Positions 26,618 to 34,506 of a stretch of 64,000 bases of DNA are shown piece after piece. Each line of letters opens with the position of its first letter. Position 1 is the stretch's first letter. The position numbers and the translations under genes are program-made. The stretch is from Amycolatopsis rifamycinica (lineage in GTDB: Bacteria > Actinomycetota > Actinomycetes > Mycobacteriales > Pseudonocardiaceae). The notes under the pieces were generated by a model, which was given only the letters and a program-made list of their open reading frames with translations, was not told the origin of the DNA and did no database searches. The DNA is taken from NCBI RefSeq assembly GCF_000695625.1, contig NZ_JMQI01000062.1, positions 1 through 64,000 on the forward strand. Direction: 5' to 3'.

Positions 26618-26791
26618 GCTCATTTCTCCGGCGAGGCCCTGTGCCCCATGACGACCTTCACCGACGGCGGGTGGTTCTCCGGCGCGACCTTGACGGACAG
26701 CGCCTGCTTCGAGAGAGCGGCCTTCACGGGCGAGGCCGGGTTCGGCGGGGCGACCTTCAACGGCTCTGTCGCAGATCTCCTGTTTCGCTGA
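26618..26791 (+). pseudogene. Pentapeptide-repeat protein remnant
   Basis: Immediately after the LysR stop, and in the same frame, there is a short open stretch. From AHFSG it continues through WFSGATLTDSACFERAAF and FGGATFNGSVADLLFR to a stop at 26789-26791. The five-residue periodicity with Phe or Leu every fifth residue is typical of pentapeptide-repeat proteins. Only about 58 codons are left, and the only in-frame ATG (26648) lacks a convincing ribosome site. This looks like the tail of a degraded gene. Confidence 0.55.
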
Positions 26792-26879
26792 AGCCGGTCA
26801 GTTCGCGAGCGGCTGCGCCTTACCCTGAACGTCGCAGGCGCTCGCTGGGTGGCGCAGCGCGTCCGCGATCCTGATCGTC

Positions 26880-27395
26880 GTGACCACCGCGGTCGGCCTC
26901 GCGGACGTCGCGGGCGAGTGGGGTGCCATCCTCGTTTCCGTCCGGTTGGCCGTGGGCTGGACCTACCTCGGGGTCCAGGCCGTCACCGGGATCGTCTTCA
27001 TGCGGTGGCTCTGGCTCGCTCGCACCAATGCCGAGGTGATCGAACCCGCCCCGCACCGGCACTCGCCGACGTGGGCGGTGCTCGGCTGGATCGTGCCGAT
27101 CGTCAGCTTCTGGTTCCCGCAGATGGTCGTCCGGGACGTCTGGAACGCCAGCAACCCCCAGCGACCGCGCGGTACGGGACGGCTGTATCCGACGCAGGGC
27201 GCCGAGCTGGTCTCCTGGTGGTGGGCCGCCTTCCTCGCGAACCAGGTGCTGTCCACGATCGGCGGTCGCCTCACTGAGGACGCGGCGATCGTGCGCGACG
27301 TCGACACCGTCGCGGCCGTGGCCCTGGTCGCCGCCGCTGCGCTGGTCATCATGATCAGTGCCCGGATCACCGCCTGGCAGACGAACCCCCGCTGA
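26880..27395 (+). CDS. DUF4328 membrane protein, possibly 5'-truncated
   Basis: This 171-residue protein has the DUF4328 signature: FMRWLWLARTNAEVI, then PHRHSPTWAVLGWIVPIVSFWFP and VVRDVWNAS, with about four hydrophobic segments. The function of the family is unknown. The frame stays open upstream to 26829 and reads like the expected first membrane helix (ALAGWRSASAILIVV), but that part has no start codon before an in-frame stop at 26826. The GTG at 26880 lacks a good ribosome site. The gene may have lost its 5' end in the same erosion that left the pentapeptide remnant. Confidence 0.7.
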   Translation: MTTAVGLADVAGEWGAILVSVRLAVGWTYLGVQAVTGIVFMRWLWLARTNAEVIEPAPHRHSPTWAVLGWIVPIVSFWFPQMVVRDVWNASNPQRPRGTGRLYPTQGAELVSWWWAAFLANQVLSTIGGRLTEDAAIVRDVDTVAAVALVAAAALVIMISARITAWQTNPR

Positions 27396-27651
27396 GGATT
27401 TCGACGCTGCTCCAACCCGGTCACCTGCACGTCGTGCCCGGCGCCCGTGCGGTTCGCACGGTCCGGCGTGAGCGACGCACATCCCGCAATTCCGGAGAAC
27501 ACCTTCGAGCGTGCAGAAGAAAAGCTTTCTCCTGTATTGACGATTCTGCCGCGGAATGAGAGGCTCGCTCCTTTTCCGTCCTACGGTGGGGCCCGCACTC
27601 AGACACCGGGTCCGGCACCGCTGTCCGGAGCCGTCGACGGAAGGGTTGCAC

Positions 27652-28695
27652 GTGTACCGGTCTTTTTCGGAGAAGCTCGCCGATCCCGACCTCATCGATC
27701 TCGGCGAAGGGATCTACGTCCTGCGGTTCGAGGTCATGAAGGTGGCTTCGGTCCGCGCGGCCGTCCAGGACCTGCTGGACCGCGGGGTCGTCCGGCCCGG
27801 GCAGACGCTCGTCGACAGCTCCAGCGGCATCTACGGGCACGCCCTGGCGCTGGTCTGCCGCGAATTCGGGCTCAAGTGCCACATCTTCGCGTCGATCTCG
27901 GTCGACGCCGGCATCCGGACCCAGCTGACCTACCTCGGGGCCACCTTCCAGCAGGTGCCCTCGTCGGCGAGCCTCAAGCACGACCAGGAGATCCGCGTCC
28001 GGCTGGTGCACAAGTACCTGGAAGCGAACCCGGACGCCTACTGGATGCAGCAGTACCACGACGACGTCCACTACCTCGGCTACCGCGGGGTCGCCCGCAC
28101 CGTCGTCGAGGAGCTGGGCGTCGACGGGCTGACCCTGGTCGGCGGGGTCGGCACCGGGGCGTCCACCAGCGGAATGGGCCGCTACCTGCGGGAAGCGTCC
28201 CCGGAGGTGCGGGTGGCCGGGATCCAGCCGTTCGGCAGCCGGTCGTTCGGGGCGGAGTCGGCGCCGATGGACTCGTTCATCATCGCCGGCATCGGCAGCG
28301 GGATCCGGTTCGCGAACATCGACTACCGGATCTACGACACCGTGCACTGGCTGGACTTCGACGTCGCGGCAGCAGGCTGCCGGCACCTGCTGGCCACCAC
28401 CGGCGTCTTCGCCGGGCTGTCCGGTGGTGCCGGCTGGCAGGTGGCGCGGTACGTGCGCGAGACCGAGCCGGGCGGCGGACCGGTGGTCTTCCTCGCCGCC
28501 GACCCCGGCCACCGGTACGTCGAACTCGTCTACCCGGTGGAGGCCGCGGACGCTCCCGACCCCGGTTACCGGCCGGTGCGGGTCAGCTCGCTCGACGACC
28601 TCGCCGGGCCGTGGGCCACGATGGACTGGGCCCGGCGGCCGTTCCACGTCCAGGACGACCTGCCCGAATGGCACCAGGTACCTCGGGCGGCGTGA
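27652..28695 (+). CDS. Cysteine synthase-like PLP-dependent enzyme, non-canonical
   Basis: This 347-residue fold-type II PLP enzyme is related to cysteine synthases. The phosphate-binding loop GVGTGASTSG (165-174) and a C-terminal LSGGAGWQVAR are recognisable. The usual Lys motif (NPxxSxKDR) is replaced by EVMKVASVRAA, in which Lys30 is the only nearby lysine and Arg35 sits near the normal Schiff-base position. The substrate loop SSGNTG becomes SSGIYG. It may make a beta-substituted alanine or cleave a cysteine-like substrate. The start is the GTG at 27652 after GGAAGG; the 256-bp gap upstream contains a possible TACGGT -10 box at 27582. It converges on the ATP-grasp operon. Confidence 0.85.
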   Translation: MYRSFSEKLADPDLIDLGEGIYVLRFEVMKVASVRAAVQDLLDRGVVRPGQTLVDSSSGIYGHALALVCREFGLKCHIFASISVDAGIRTQLTYLGATFQQVPSSASLKHDQEIRVRLVHKYLEANPDAYWMQQYHDDVHYLGYRGVARTVVEELGVDGLTLVGGVGTGASTSGMGRYLREASPEVRVAGIQPFGSRSFGAESAPMDSFIIAGIGSGIRFANIDYRIYDTVHWLDFDVAAAGCRHLLATTGVFAGLSGGAGWQVARYVRETEPGGGPVVFLAADPGHRYVELVYPVEAADAPDPGYRPVRVSSLDDLAGPWATMDWARRPFHVQDDLPEWHQVPRAA

Positions 28696-28702
28696 CCGGG
28701 CG

Positions 28703-28728
28703 GCCGCCCGGCAACGGTGCCGGGCGGC
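28703..28728. terminator. Terminator between PLP enzyme and ATP-grasp operon
   Basis: A perfect 11-bp stem (28703-28713 with 28718-28728) and an ACGG loop lie in the 42-bp convergent gap. It can end both transcripts. Confidence 0.75.
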
Positions 28729-28737
28729 TCTTGGCCG

Positions 28738-29745
28738 TCAGGGCAGGCGGCCCTGGGCGCGCAGCGCGTTGAGCACCGTGGTGACCGCCTCCGACGACTG
28801 GTCGACGCCGGTGGCGCGGAAGGAGTAGTTCAGCCCGCCCGGGTTCACCAGGTTGAACTCCATGACGTACGGGTAGGCCAGGTCGATGCCCGAGTAGAAG
28901 ACGCCGTGCTCCATCAACCGCTTGCCGAGCCGGCGCACGAAGCCGTCCTCCTCCGGCGTCAGCGTCAGGCCCTCGAACTTGGTGCCGAGGGTGACGTTGG
29001 CGCGGTCGTCGTGCTCGAAGTGGAACCGGCGGAAGCCGCACACCGGGACCTCGCCCGCGATGATCACGCGCTTCTCGTTCTCCCGCACGTTGGGGATGTA
29101 TTCCTGGACCGCGGTGTACCGCTTGGCCAGCCCGATGATCTCCCGGCTGTACATCTCGTACCGCGGCACGGCGTTGCCGGTGGCCGACTGCAGCAGGGCG
29201 GCCCGGTTGCGCTCGGTCTTCGACAGGAAGTAGACGTCGGCGCCGCAGCCCTCGTTGGTGGGCTTGAGCACCCAGGTGCGCTCGGCGTCCGCCTCGACCA
29301 GCCCGGTCAGGAAGTCGAAGTCGTTCGAGACGTAGGACGCGGGCAGGTTCTCCCGCGGCACGACGGATCCGAGCGTCGTCTTGGAGTTGAGGTAGAACAG
29401 CGCGGCGGCCTCGTTGACGAACGGCACCCGCTGGTTCAGCACCCACAGCAGCTGGAAGCTGTCCGCCTGCACTTCCGGATTGGTGCCGGCGAGCACCCAC
29501 ACGAGGTCGAAGTCCTCGGCCGAGGCGTAGCTTTCCGACAGCGCCGGGAAGTCGTGCCCGGTCAGGTACTCCTCGGTCAGCCGGACCCGGTCGCAGACGA
29601 CGACCGAATCGTGGATCGACAGGGTGTCGATGTCGCCGATGTGGACGTCGTGCCCCTCGCGGTGCAACGCGCTCGGGATGATGGAGTGGTTGTCCAGGCG
29701 GAACTTCGCGACTTCGGAGACCAGGACGAGGATCTTGTAGGGCAC
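28738..29745 (-). CDS. ATP-grasp ligase, glutathione synthetase (GshB)-like
   Basis: This 335-residue protein resembles bacterial glutathione synthetases. It has the ATP-binding WVLKPTNEGCGADVYFL, the QEYIPNVRENEKRVI strand pair with the Arg that binds the acyl phosphate, LGTKFEGLTLTPEE, and the metal-binding MEFNLVNPGGL in place of the GshB INVTSP motif. Enzymes of this fold join a carboxylate to an amine through an acyl phosphate. The GTG at 29745 is favoured by AAAGGA 7 nt upstream; an upstream ATG at 29775 overlaps the previous gene. It is the last gene of a four-gene operon. Actinobacteria usually lack glutathione, so a specialised ligation is more likely. Confidence 0.85.
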   Translation of the reverse strand: MPYKILVLVSEVAKFRLDNHSIIPSALHREGHDVHIGDIDTLSIHDSVVVCDRVRLTEEYLTGHDFPALSESYASAEDFDLVWVLAGTNPEVQADSFQLLWVLNQRVPFVNEAAALFYLNSKTTLGSVVPRENLPASYVSNDFDFLTGLVEADAERTWVLKPTNEGCGADVYFLSKTERNRAALLQSATGNAVPRYEMYSREIIGLAKRYTAVQEYIPNVRENEKRVIIAGEVPVCGFRRFHFEHDDRANVTLGTKFEGLTLTPEEDGFVRRLGKRLMEHGVFYSGIDLAYPYVMEFNLVNPGGLNYSFRATGVDQSSEAVTTVLNALRAQGRLP

Positions 29746-29771
29746 GAGCCGGTCCTTTCGGGTGGCGGGTT

Positions 29772-30941
29772 TCACGACCCGCGGGTGAACGCCGCGACAG
29801 CGTGGGCGAGGTGGGTTTCGAGTTCTTCGCGGGTGTCGCCGACGGCGACCACGAACCCGTGCCGGTCCCGCGACCGGCGAACCGCCGGCGGGCGGGCGCC
29901 GGGCGTGGCCGACAGGTGGGCTTCCACGACCCCGGGCAGCGTCGCGACCGCCGCGACGTCGACTCCGGGCACCGGCGCGTCGCCGGGGAACGTCACGTAG
30001 CGGATCCCGGCGACGCGGCGCCGGGCCGGGCCGTCCGGGGTCGGCCGGTCGAAGACGACCGCCATCGTCTGCGCGAAGACGTCCTCCCCCAGCGCGAGGC
30101 GGAGCATGTCGCTGATCCGGTCGCCGCCCGGGCGGCCGTGCGACTCGATCAGCCGGGGACCGGCGTCGGTCAGCATCACTTCGGTGTGCGAGACGCCGTA
30201 GTGGTACCCCGCGGCGTCGAGCGTCGCGGCGACGACGTCCGCGACGGCCGCGGCCGGCCCGGCACCGAGGTCCACCGGCAGGGTGTGGCCCGTCTCGACG
30301 AAGTGCGGGGCACCGGTCGTCGCCTTCTCGGTGACGGCGAGGATGCGGTGGCCCCGGGGCGAGCTCATCGCCTCGACGCTGTATTCGGTGCCCCGCAGGA
30401 ACTCCTCGACCAGGTGCGGGCGCTCGAGCTCCGGCCCGGCGAGCCGCGCGGTGGCGTCGGCCGGGCCGTCCAGCCGGGTCACGCCCGCGCTGCCGGTGCC
30501 GTCGGCCGGCTTGACGATGCAGGGGAACCCGATGCGCGTGATCGCCCGGCCGAGCTCGGCGAGGGTGTCGCAGACCGCGTGCGCGACCGGGACGCCGGCC
30601 CGGTCGCCGACCGCGGCGCGCAGCTTCGCCTTGTCCCGGAACGTCTCCAGCGCGCCCGGCCGGGTGCCCGGCCAGCCCATCCGCTCGTTGACCACGGCCG
30701 CCGCCGAGCAGCCGGCCTCGCCGAACCCGAAGCAGGAGACCGGCCCGGGCAGATCCAGTTCACGCAGACGGGCCACCAGCCCGGCGGGATCGGTGGTCCA
30801 CGGGCTGCGCAGGAGCAGGCCCGGCACGGGGCCGGGGTCGGCTCCGCCGGGGGCGAGGACGACGACCACCGCCAGCCCGAGCCGGCGCGCGGCGTCGACG
30901 ACCAGGTCACGGGGGTTGAGCAGGACGACCGTTTCAGGCAT
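29772..30941 (-). CDS. ATP-grasp ligase, BacD/carbamoyl-phosphate synthase type
   Basis: This 389-residue ATP-grasp enzyme differs from its two neighbours. A Rossmann-like N domain (to about 100) precedes FRDKAKLRAAV, then FPCIVKPADGTGSAGVTRL as the ATP-binding loop, and HTEVMLTDAGPRLIESHGR with the Glu/Asn-type metal site, as in L-amino acid ligases such as BacD. A C-terminal domain of about 110 residues follows. It probably makes a peptide or amide bond. The start overlaps the end of the transporter gene by 8 bp, and its stop is 27 bp from the GshB-like gene, showing tight co-expression. Confidence 0.87.
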   Translation of the reverse strand: MPETVVLLNPRDLVVDAARRLGLAVVVVLAPGGADPGPVPGLLLRSPWTTDPAGLVARLRELDLPGPVSCFGFGEAGCSAAAVVNERMGWPGTRPGALETFRDKAKLRAAVGDRAGVPVAHAVCDTLAELGRAITRIGFPCIVKPADGTGSAGVTRLDGPADATARLAGPELERPHLVEEFLRGTEYSVEAMSSPRGHRILAVTEKATTGAPHFVETGHTLPVDLGAGPAAAVADVVAATLDAAGYHYGVSHTEVMLTDAGPRLIESHGRPGGDRISDMLRLALGEDVFAQTMAVVFDRPTPDGPARRRVAGIRYVTFPGDAPVPGVDVAAVATLPGVVEAHLSATPGARPPAVRRSRDRHGFVVAVGDTREELETHLAHAVAAFTRGS

Positions 30942-32097
30942 GCCGGACCCGCGCTTTCGGCAGGAGGAGACTGGCCGCGGCCGCGGCGACGGACACGCTG
31001 ATCAGCACGAGCCAGACGCCGTCGCCGCTGAGCAGCTGCACGAGAACGCCGCCGAGGCTGGCGCCGGCGAGGCTGCCGACGGCCCCGGCCGCGCTCATCG
31101 CGCCGAGGGCGATCCCGGTGCGGCGCACCGAACTCGCGCGGATGGCCTGCTCGTCGAGACTGGGCCCGATGAGCATTTCGGCGACGGTGACCGGAAGCGC
31201 GAAGACCAGCAAGGAGAACCACCCCGCGTGGGCGAGCAAGACCGTGTAGGCGCAGGCGAAGAAGAGGAAGCCGAGGGCGAGCAGGGTGCGGTTCGCGGCG
31301 CGGGCGAAGACGTGGCGCAGCAGCGCGTACTGGCAGAGCACGACGAGGACACCGTTGACCGTGAAGACGACCGCGATCGCCGCCGTGCTCCCGGTCATGG
31401 CCAGTGCCGCGATCGGCACGACGACGTTGAGCTGGCTGTAGATCGCCCAGTAGGCCACGCCCAGCGCGAGCAGCGTGAGCCAGTGCGCCCGGCCCCACCG
31501 GTCTTCCGGCGGCTCGGCGGCCGCGACGGCCGGGTGGGGCCGCGCGGCCGGGCGTCGCGCGCGGGCGAGCAGCCGGATGCCGAGCGCGAGGTGGGACAGG
31601 ACGCAGGCACCCAGGATGTACCGGAACCCGAGCGGGTAGACGGCCGCGCCGAGCGCGGGCCCGGCGACGACGCCGATGTTGACGAACGTGGAGCGCAGTG
31701 CCAGCATCGCTCGCGGCCCGGGGCCGTCTTCGGCGACCAGCCGGGTCTTGATGGCCAGGCCCAGCAGCGAGCCGCCGACCCCGACGGCCACCACGCCGGC
31801 GACCAGGCCGGGACCGCCGAGACCGAGCAGGACGTACCCGGCGATCCGCAGCGCGAACCCGGCGGCCAGCACGGCCCGCGTGCCGAGCCGGTCGACCAGG
31901 AACCCGGTGAGCAGCGAGAAGGCCTGGCTGGAGAAGGCGAGCAGGCCGACGAGGAACCCGGCCGCCGCCGCCGCCACGCCTCGGCCGGTGAGCTCGACCG
32001 CCAGCAGCGGCAGGAACATGAACGTGGTGAGCCCGGTCAGCAGCACCGTGACCAGCAGGGCCCGCCCGTCCGGAGAGGTTTCGCGCCACGCTGTCAC
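30934..32097 (-). CDS. MFS transporter, probable product exporter
   Basis: This 387-residue protein has about 12 hydrophobic helices, with the MFS signature between TM2 and TM3 as GFLVDRLGTRAVLAAG. A cytoplasmic loop rich in Arg and Pro (ARRPAARPHPAV) divides the two halves. It is drug:H+ antiporter-like rather than a sugar carrier. The GTG start overlaps the stop of the first ATP-grasp gene (GTGA), and the 3' end overlaps the BacD-like gene. Position between ligase genes suggests it exports the product or gives self-protection. Confidence 0.88.
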   Translation of the reverse strand: MTAWRETSPDGRALLVTVLLTGLTTFMFLPLLAVELTGRGVAAAAAGFLVGLLAFSSQAFSLLTGFLVDRLGTRAVLAAGFALRIAGYVLLGLGGPGLVAGVVAVGVGGSLLGLAIKTRLVAEDGPGPRAMLALRSTFVNIGVVAGPALGAAVYPLGFRYILGACVLSHLALGIRLLARARRPAARPHPAVAAAEPPEDRWGRAHWLTLLALGVAYWAIYSQLNVVVPIAALAMTGSTAAIAVVFTVNGVLVVLCQYALLRHVFARAANRTLLALGFLFFACAYTVLLAHAGWFSLLVFALPVTVAEMLIGPSLDEQAIRASSVRRTGIALGAMSAAGAVGSLAGASLGGVLVQLLSGDGVWLVLISVSVAAAAASLLLPKARVRHA

Positions 32098-33272
32098 GGC
32101 GTGTCCGCCTCGAGGTTCCCCGTCAGCCACGCCTCGGTTTCCCACAGCCGGGCCTCGACCTCGGCGGTGTCCCGGCCTTCGACCATGGCCCAGCAGAGGT
32201 GGGAGGTGCTGTTCTGCGCGACGGCCCCGGCGGCGAGGGCGGTGTTGACCTCGTACTCGGTGACCCACGCGAAGGGCGGCCGCCCGGGGGCGCGCACGGC
32301 GCGGCCCGGGGGGACGATCGCGACGGCGCCGCGCAGCCGGTCGGGCACTCCCCGGGGCGCGTCGGCCACGGGTAGCCCGGTGGACAGCCGCAGCCAGGTG
32401 GGAAGCAGGTCGAGGCCGTAGCTCGCGCGGGTGAGCGCGGGGATCCGGGCGCCGCCCACCCGCGACGCGATCTCGCACAGCAGCAGCTCCCCGCGCGCGG
32501 TGCGGAAGACCTCGAGGTGGTAGGCGGACACGGCGGGCGTGTCGAAGGCGGCGAGGCACTCGTCGAGGAAGGCGGTCAGCTCGACCGCGACCGGATCGTC
32601 CGGGTGCAGCTGCAGCGATCCGTTGTTCTGCCCGGAAAACACGACCAGGCAGCTGCGCAGGTACCGCGAGCACGAGACGAACCGGAAGCCATCGGCGAGC
32701 ACGGCGTCGACGTGGTGGACCTCCCCGTCGACGAACTCCTCGGCCATCAGATCGTCCCGCCAGTGCCGGCGGCTGAACGCGGTCAGCTCACCGGCGTCCC
32801 GCAGCACGGTGATGTCCCGGGAGCCCCCCTGCTTCCGCGGCTTGACCACAACCGGATAACCGACATCGTCGACGAAGTCGAGCAGGTCGGCGAAGGTGCC
32901 GAGACCGGCGAAGCGCGGCGTCCGGACCCGCTTGCCCGCCACCTCCTTCATGACGACCTTGTCGCGAAAGGACAGTGCGCTGTCCGGAGTCTGCCCGGGC
33001 ACCCCGAGGTGGGCGCGAAGCCGGGCCACGCGTTCGAGGTCGTACTCGTTGTCCGTGACGACGTAGTCGAAGAGGCGATCGCGGGCCAGTTCCCGCAGCC
33101 GGAGTTCGGCGTAGGGGACGAACTCGCAGTCGGGCACGTGTTCGTAGTGCGCGAACCCGGCGGTGGAGTCGAGGGGGTTGTGGCTGAAGACGTAGAGGCC
33201 GCTGACGTGCTCGGGCAGCATGGCCGCGTAGTCGTTGAGCTTCCCGTAGTTGATGACCGCGACGTTGACCAC
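32094..33272 (-). CDS. ATP-grasp ligase (first gene of the operon)
   Basis: This ATP-grasp protein of about 392 residues contains LSFRDKVVMKEVAGKRVRTP, then YPVVVKPRKQGGSRDITVL as the ATP-binding segment, AEEFVDGEVHHVDAV, and LLLCEIASRVGGARI as the metal-binding strand. The C-terminal 100 residues are typical of carboxylate-amine ligases. I favour the GTG at 33272 because GAGGGGCGGG lies just upstream and a TAGCAT -10 box (33315-33320, minus strand) predicts a transcript start near 33308; a longer frame begins at the GTG at 33311. It leads the operon ligase-MFS-ligase-ligase. Confidence 0.86.
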   Translation of the reverse strand: MVNVAVINYGKLNDYAAMLPEHVSGLYVFSHNPLDSTAGFAHYEHVPDCEFVPYAELRLRELARDRLFDYVVTDNEYDLERVARLRAHLGVPGQTPDSALSFRDKVVMKEVAGKRVRTPRFAGLGTFADLLDFVDDVGYPVVVKPRKQGGSRDITVLRDAGELTAFSRRHWRDDLMAEEFVDGEVHHVDAVLADGFRFVSCSRYLRSCLVVFSGQNNGSLQLHPDDPVAVELTAFLDECLAAFDTPAVSAYHLEVFRTARGELLLCEIASRVGGARIPALTRASYGLDLLPTWLRLSTGLPVADAPRGVPDRLRGAVAIVPPGRAVRAPGRPPFAWVTEYEVNTALAAGAVAQNSTSHLCWAMVEGRDTAEVEARLWETEAWLTGNLEADTP

Positions 33273-33420
33273 CGCAACCCGCCCCTCGCCGCTAGTACCC
33301 GCTGCCGTCACAGCATGCTAGGAAGCGGGCGGTACCTGCCTCATCTCCCAGGAGGCGACATCAGGGCACGAGAAGACATGCACGGACCCCGAAGAGGGGC
33401 TAGGGCCATGGCCCCTGGAA

Positions 33421-33533
33421 GACCGGTCGAAGCCGCCGAGCTGGGCGACGATCGTGGGCATCGCGGTGCCGACGACGGTGTTGCCGAGCGCCGCCCGGGG
33501 CTCGTCGGTATCGCGGTGGACCGGCGTTTCCAT
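33421..33533 (-). pseudogene. Remnant of an EmrB/DHA2-type MFS exporter
   Basis: The minus strand encodes METPVHRDTDEPR followed by NTVVGTAMPTIVAQLGGFDR, which matches the first helix of DHA2 drug exporters (LDxTIVGTAxPTIVxxLGG). The first half of the helix is deleted and nothing recognisable follows. The rest of the 394-bp gap between 33273 and 33666 holds no gene that I can support, apart from the promoter of the ATP-grasp operon. Confidence 0.55.
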
Positions 33534-33666
33534 GGCCGCGGACGTGAACCGGTCGGCGGGGCTGTTCCCCCGACGGATCGTCGCGACCGGGTCCGGGAGC
33601 ACCTGACCGCGTACGTCGAGTGCCCGGCCCACGCGGTTTCGGGCACGGACTTCGCGGACGCGAAGC

Positions 33667-34416
33667 TCAGCGCAGGCCACCGGAGGCGAGGATGACGTCT
33701 CCGGTGATCCAGCGCGCGTCCTCGGATGCCAGGAAGGCCACCAGCGGGCCGTAGTCGTCGGGGGTGCCCGTCCGGCCCAGCGGGGTGGCGGCGATGTCCT
33801 GTCCCTGCTGCTCCGATCCCGCATACCCCATGGTCCTGGTGCCCTCGGTGTCCGAGGGGCCCGGCATGATCGCGTTGACGCGGATGCCACGCGGGCCCAG
33901 TTCCTTCGCCGCGACCACGGTGAAAGCGTTGACCGCGCTCTTGGACGCCACATAGAGCGCGGCGTAGGCCGGATGGGTGACGGTGCCGGCCGTGGAGACG
34001 TTGATGATCGACGCCGAGTCGATGTCGTCCTGCGCGGCCAGCGCCTGGGTGCTCAGGATCGTACCCAGAAGGTTCGTGGCCATCGTGCGCTGGAACTGCT
34101 CCTCGGTGATGCCCGACAGCGGTGTGAACGTGGCCACGCCGGCGTTGTTCACGAGCACGTCGACCGGGCCGTAGGCCTCGCGAGCCCGGTCGAACAGGCG
34201 GCGCACGTCGTCGCGGCCCGCGACGTCCGCTTGCACCGCGATCGCCCGGCCGCCCTTGCCGGTGATGTCCGCGACCACCCGCTCGGCACCCGCCGCGTCG
34301 CCCCGGTAGTTCACCACGACGGCGGCGCCGGTCTCGGCCAGCGCCTTGGCGACTCCCGCACCCAGTCCCTTCGACGCTCCGGTGACGATGGCCGTACGTG
34401 CGTTGTTGCTGCTCAC
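33667..34416 (-). CDS. SDR family oxidoreductase (3-oxoacyl-ACP reductase-like)
   Basis: This 249-residue classical short-chain dehydrogenase has the cofactor motif TGASKGLGAG, the structural NNAG motif, a catalytic serine in IINVST, and the YVASK active-site pair. It reduces a ketone or oxidises an alcohol with NAD(P)H; the substrate is unknown. A GAGGAG ribosome site lies 5 nt before the GTG at 34416. It diverges from an HxlR regulator at 34507, an arrangement typical for quinone- or electrophile-responsive SDR genes. Confidence 0.92.
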   Translation of the reverse strand: MSSNNARTAIVTGASKGLGAGVAKALAETGAAVVVNYRGDAAGAERVVADITGKGGRAIAVQADVAGRDDVRRLFDRAREAYGPVDVLVNNAGVATFTPLSGITEEQFQRTMATNLLGTILSTQALAAQDDIDSASIINVSTAGTVTHPAYAALYVASKSAVNAFTVVAAKELGPRGIRVNAIMPGPSDTEGTRTMGYAGSEQQGQDIAATPLGRTGTPDDYGPLVAFLASEDARWITGDVILASGGLR

Positions 34417-34464
34417 AGTGTCTCCTCGATCGTTCTTGCCTACAGGAGTCACCGTAAGAAAGCC

Positions 34465-34499
34465 GGTTACCGACGGGAAGGACGTACTTTTTTGTAACC
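34465..34499. promoter_or_regulatory. Operator candidates in the SDR/HxlR gap
   Basis: GGTTAC at 34465-34470 and GTAACC at 34494-34499 form an inverted repeat, and TAC-N6-GTA at 34485-34496 is a nested dyad. A TAACCT -10 box (34495-34500) lies 6 nt before the HxlR GTG start. HxlR binding here could repress both genes. Confidence 0.5.
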
Positions 34500-34506
34500 T
34501 GGTGTC

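Noticed and set aside
26578..26874. 98-codon open frame between LysR and DUF4328
   Set aside because: Its sequence is Arg-rich and unlike any family, while another frame over the same bases shows clear pentapeptide repeats.
33534..33660. Small gene on the plus strand (reading REHLTAYVECPAHAVSG)
   Set aside because: No start with a ribosome site and no family resemblance. It lies in degenerate sequence next to the exporter relic.
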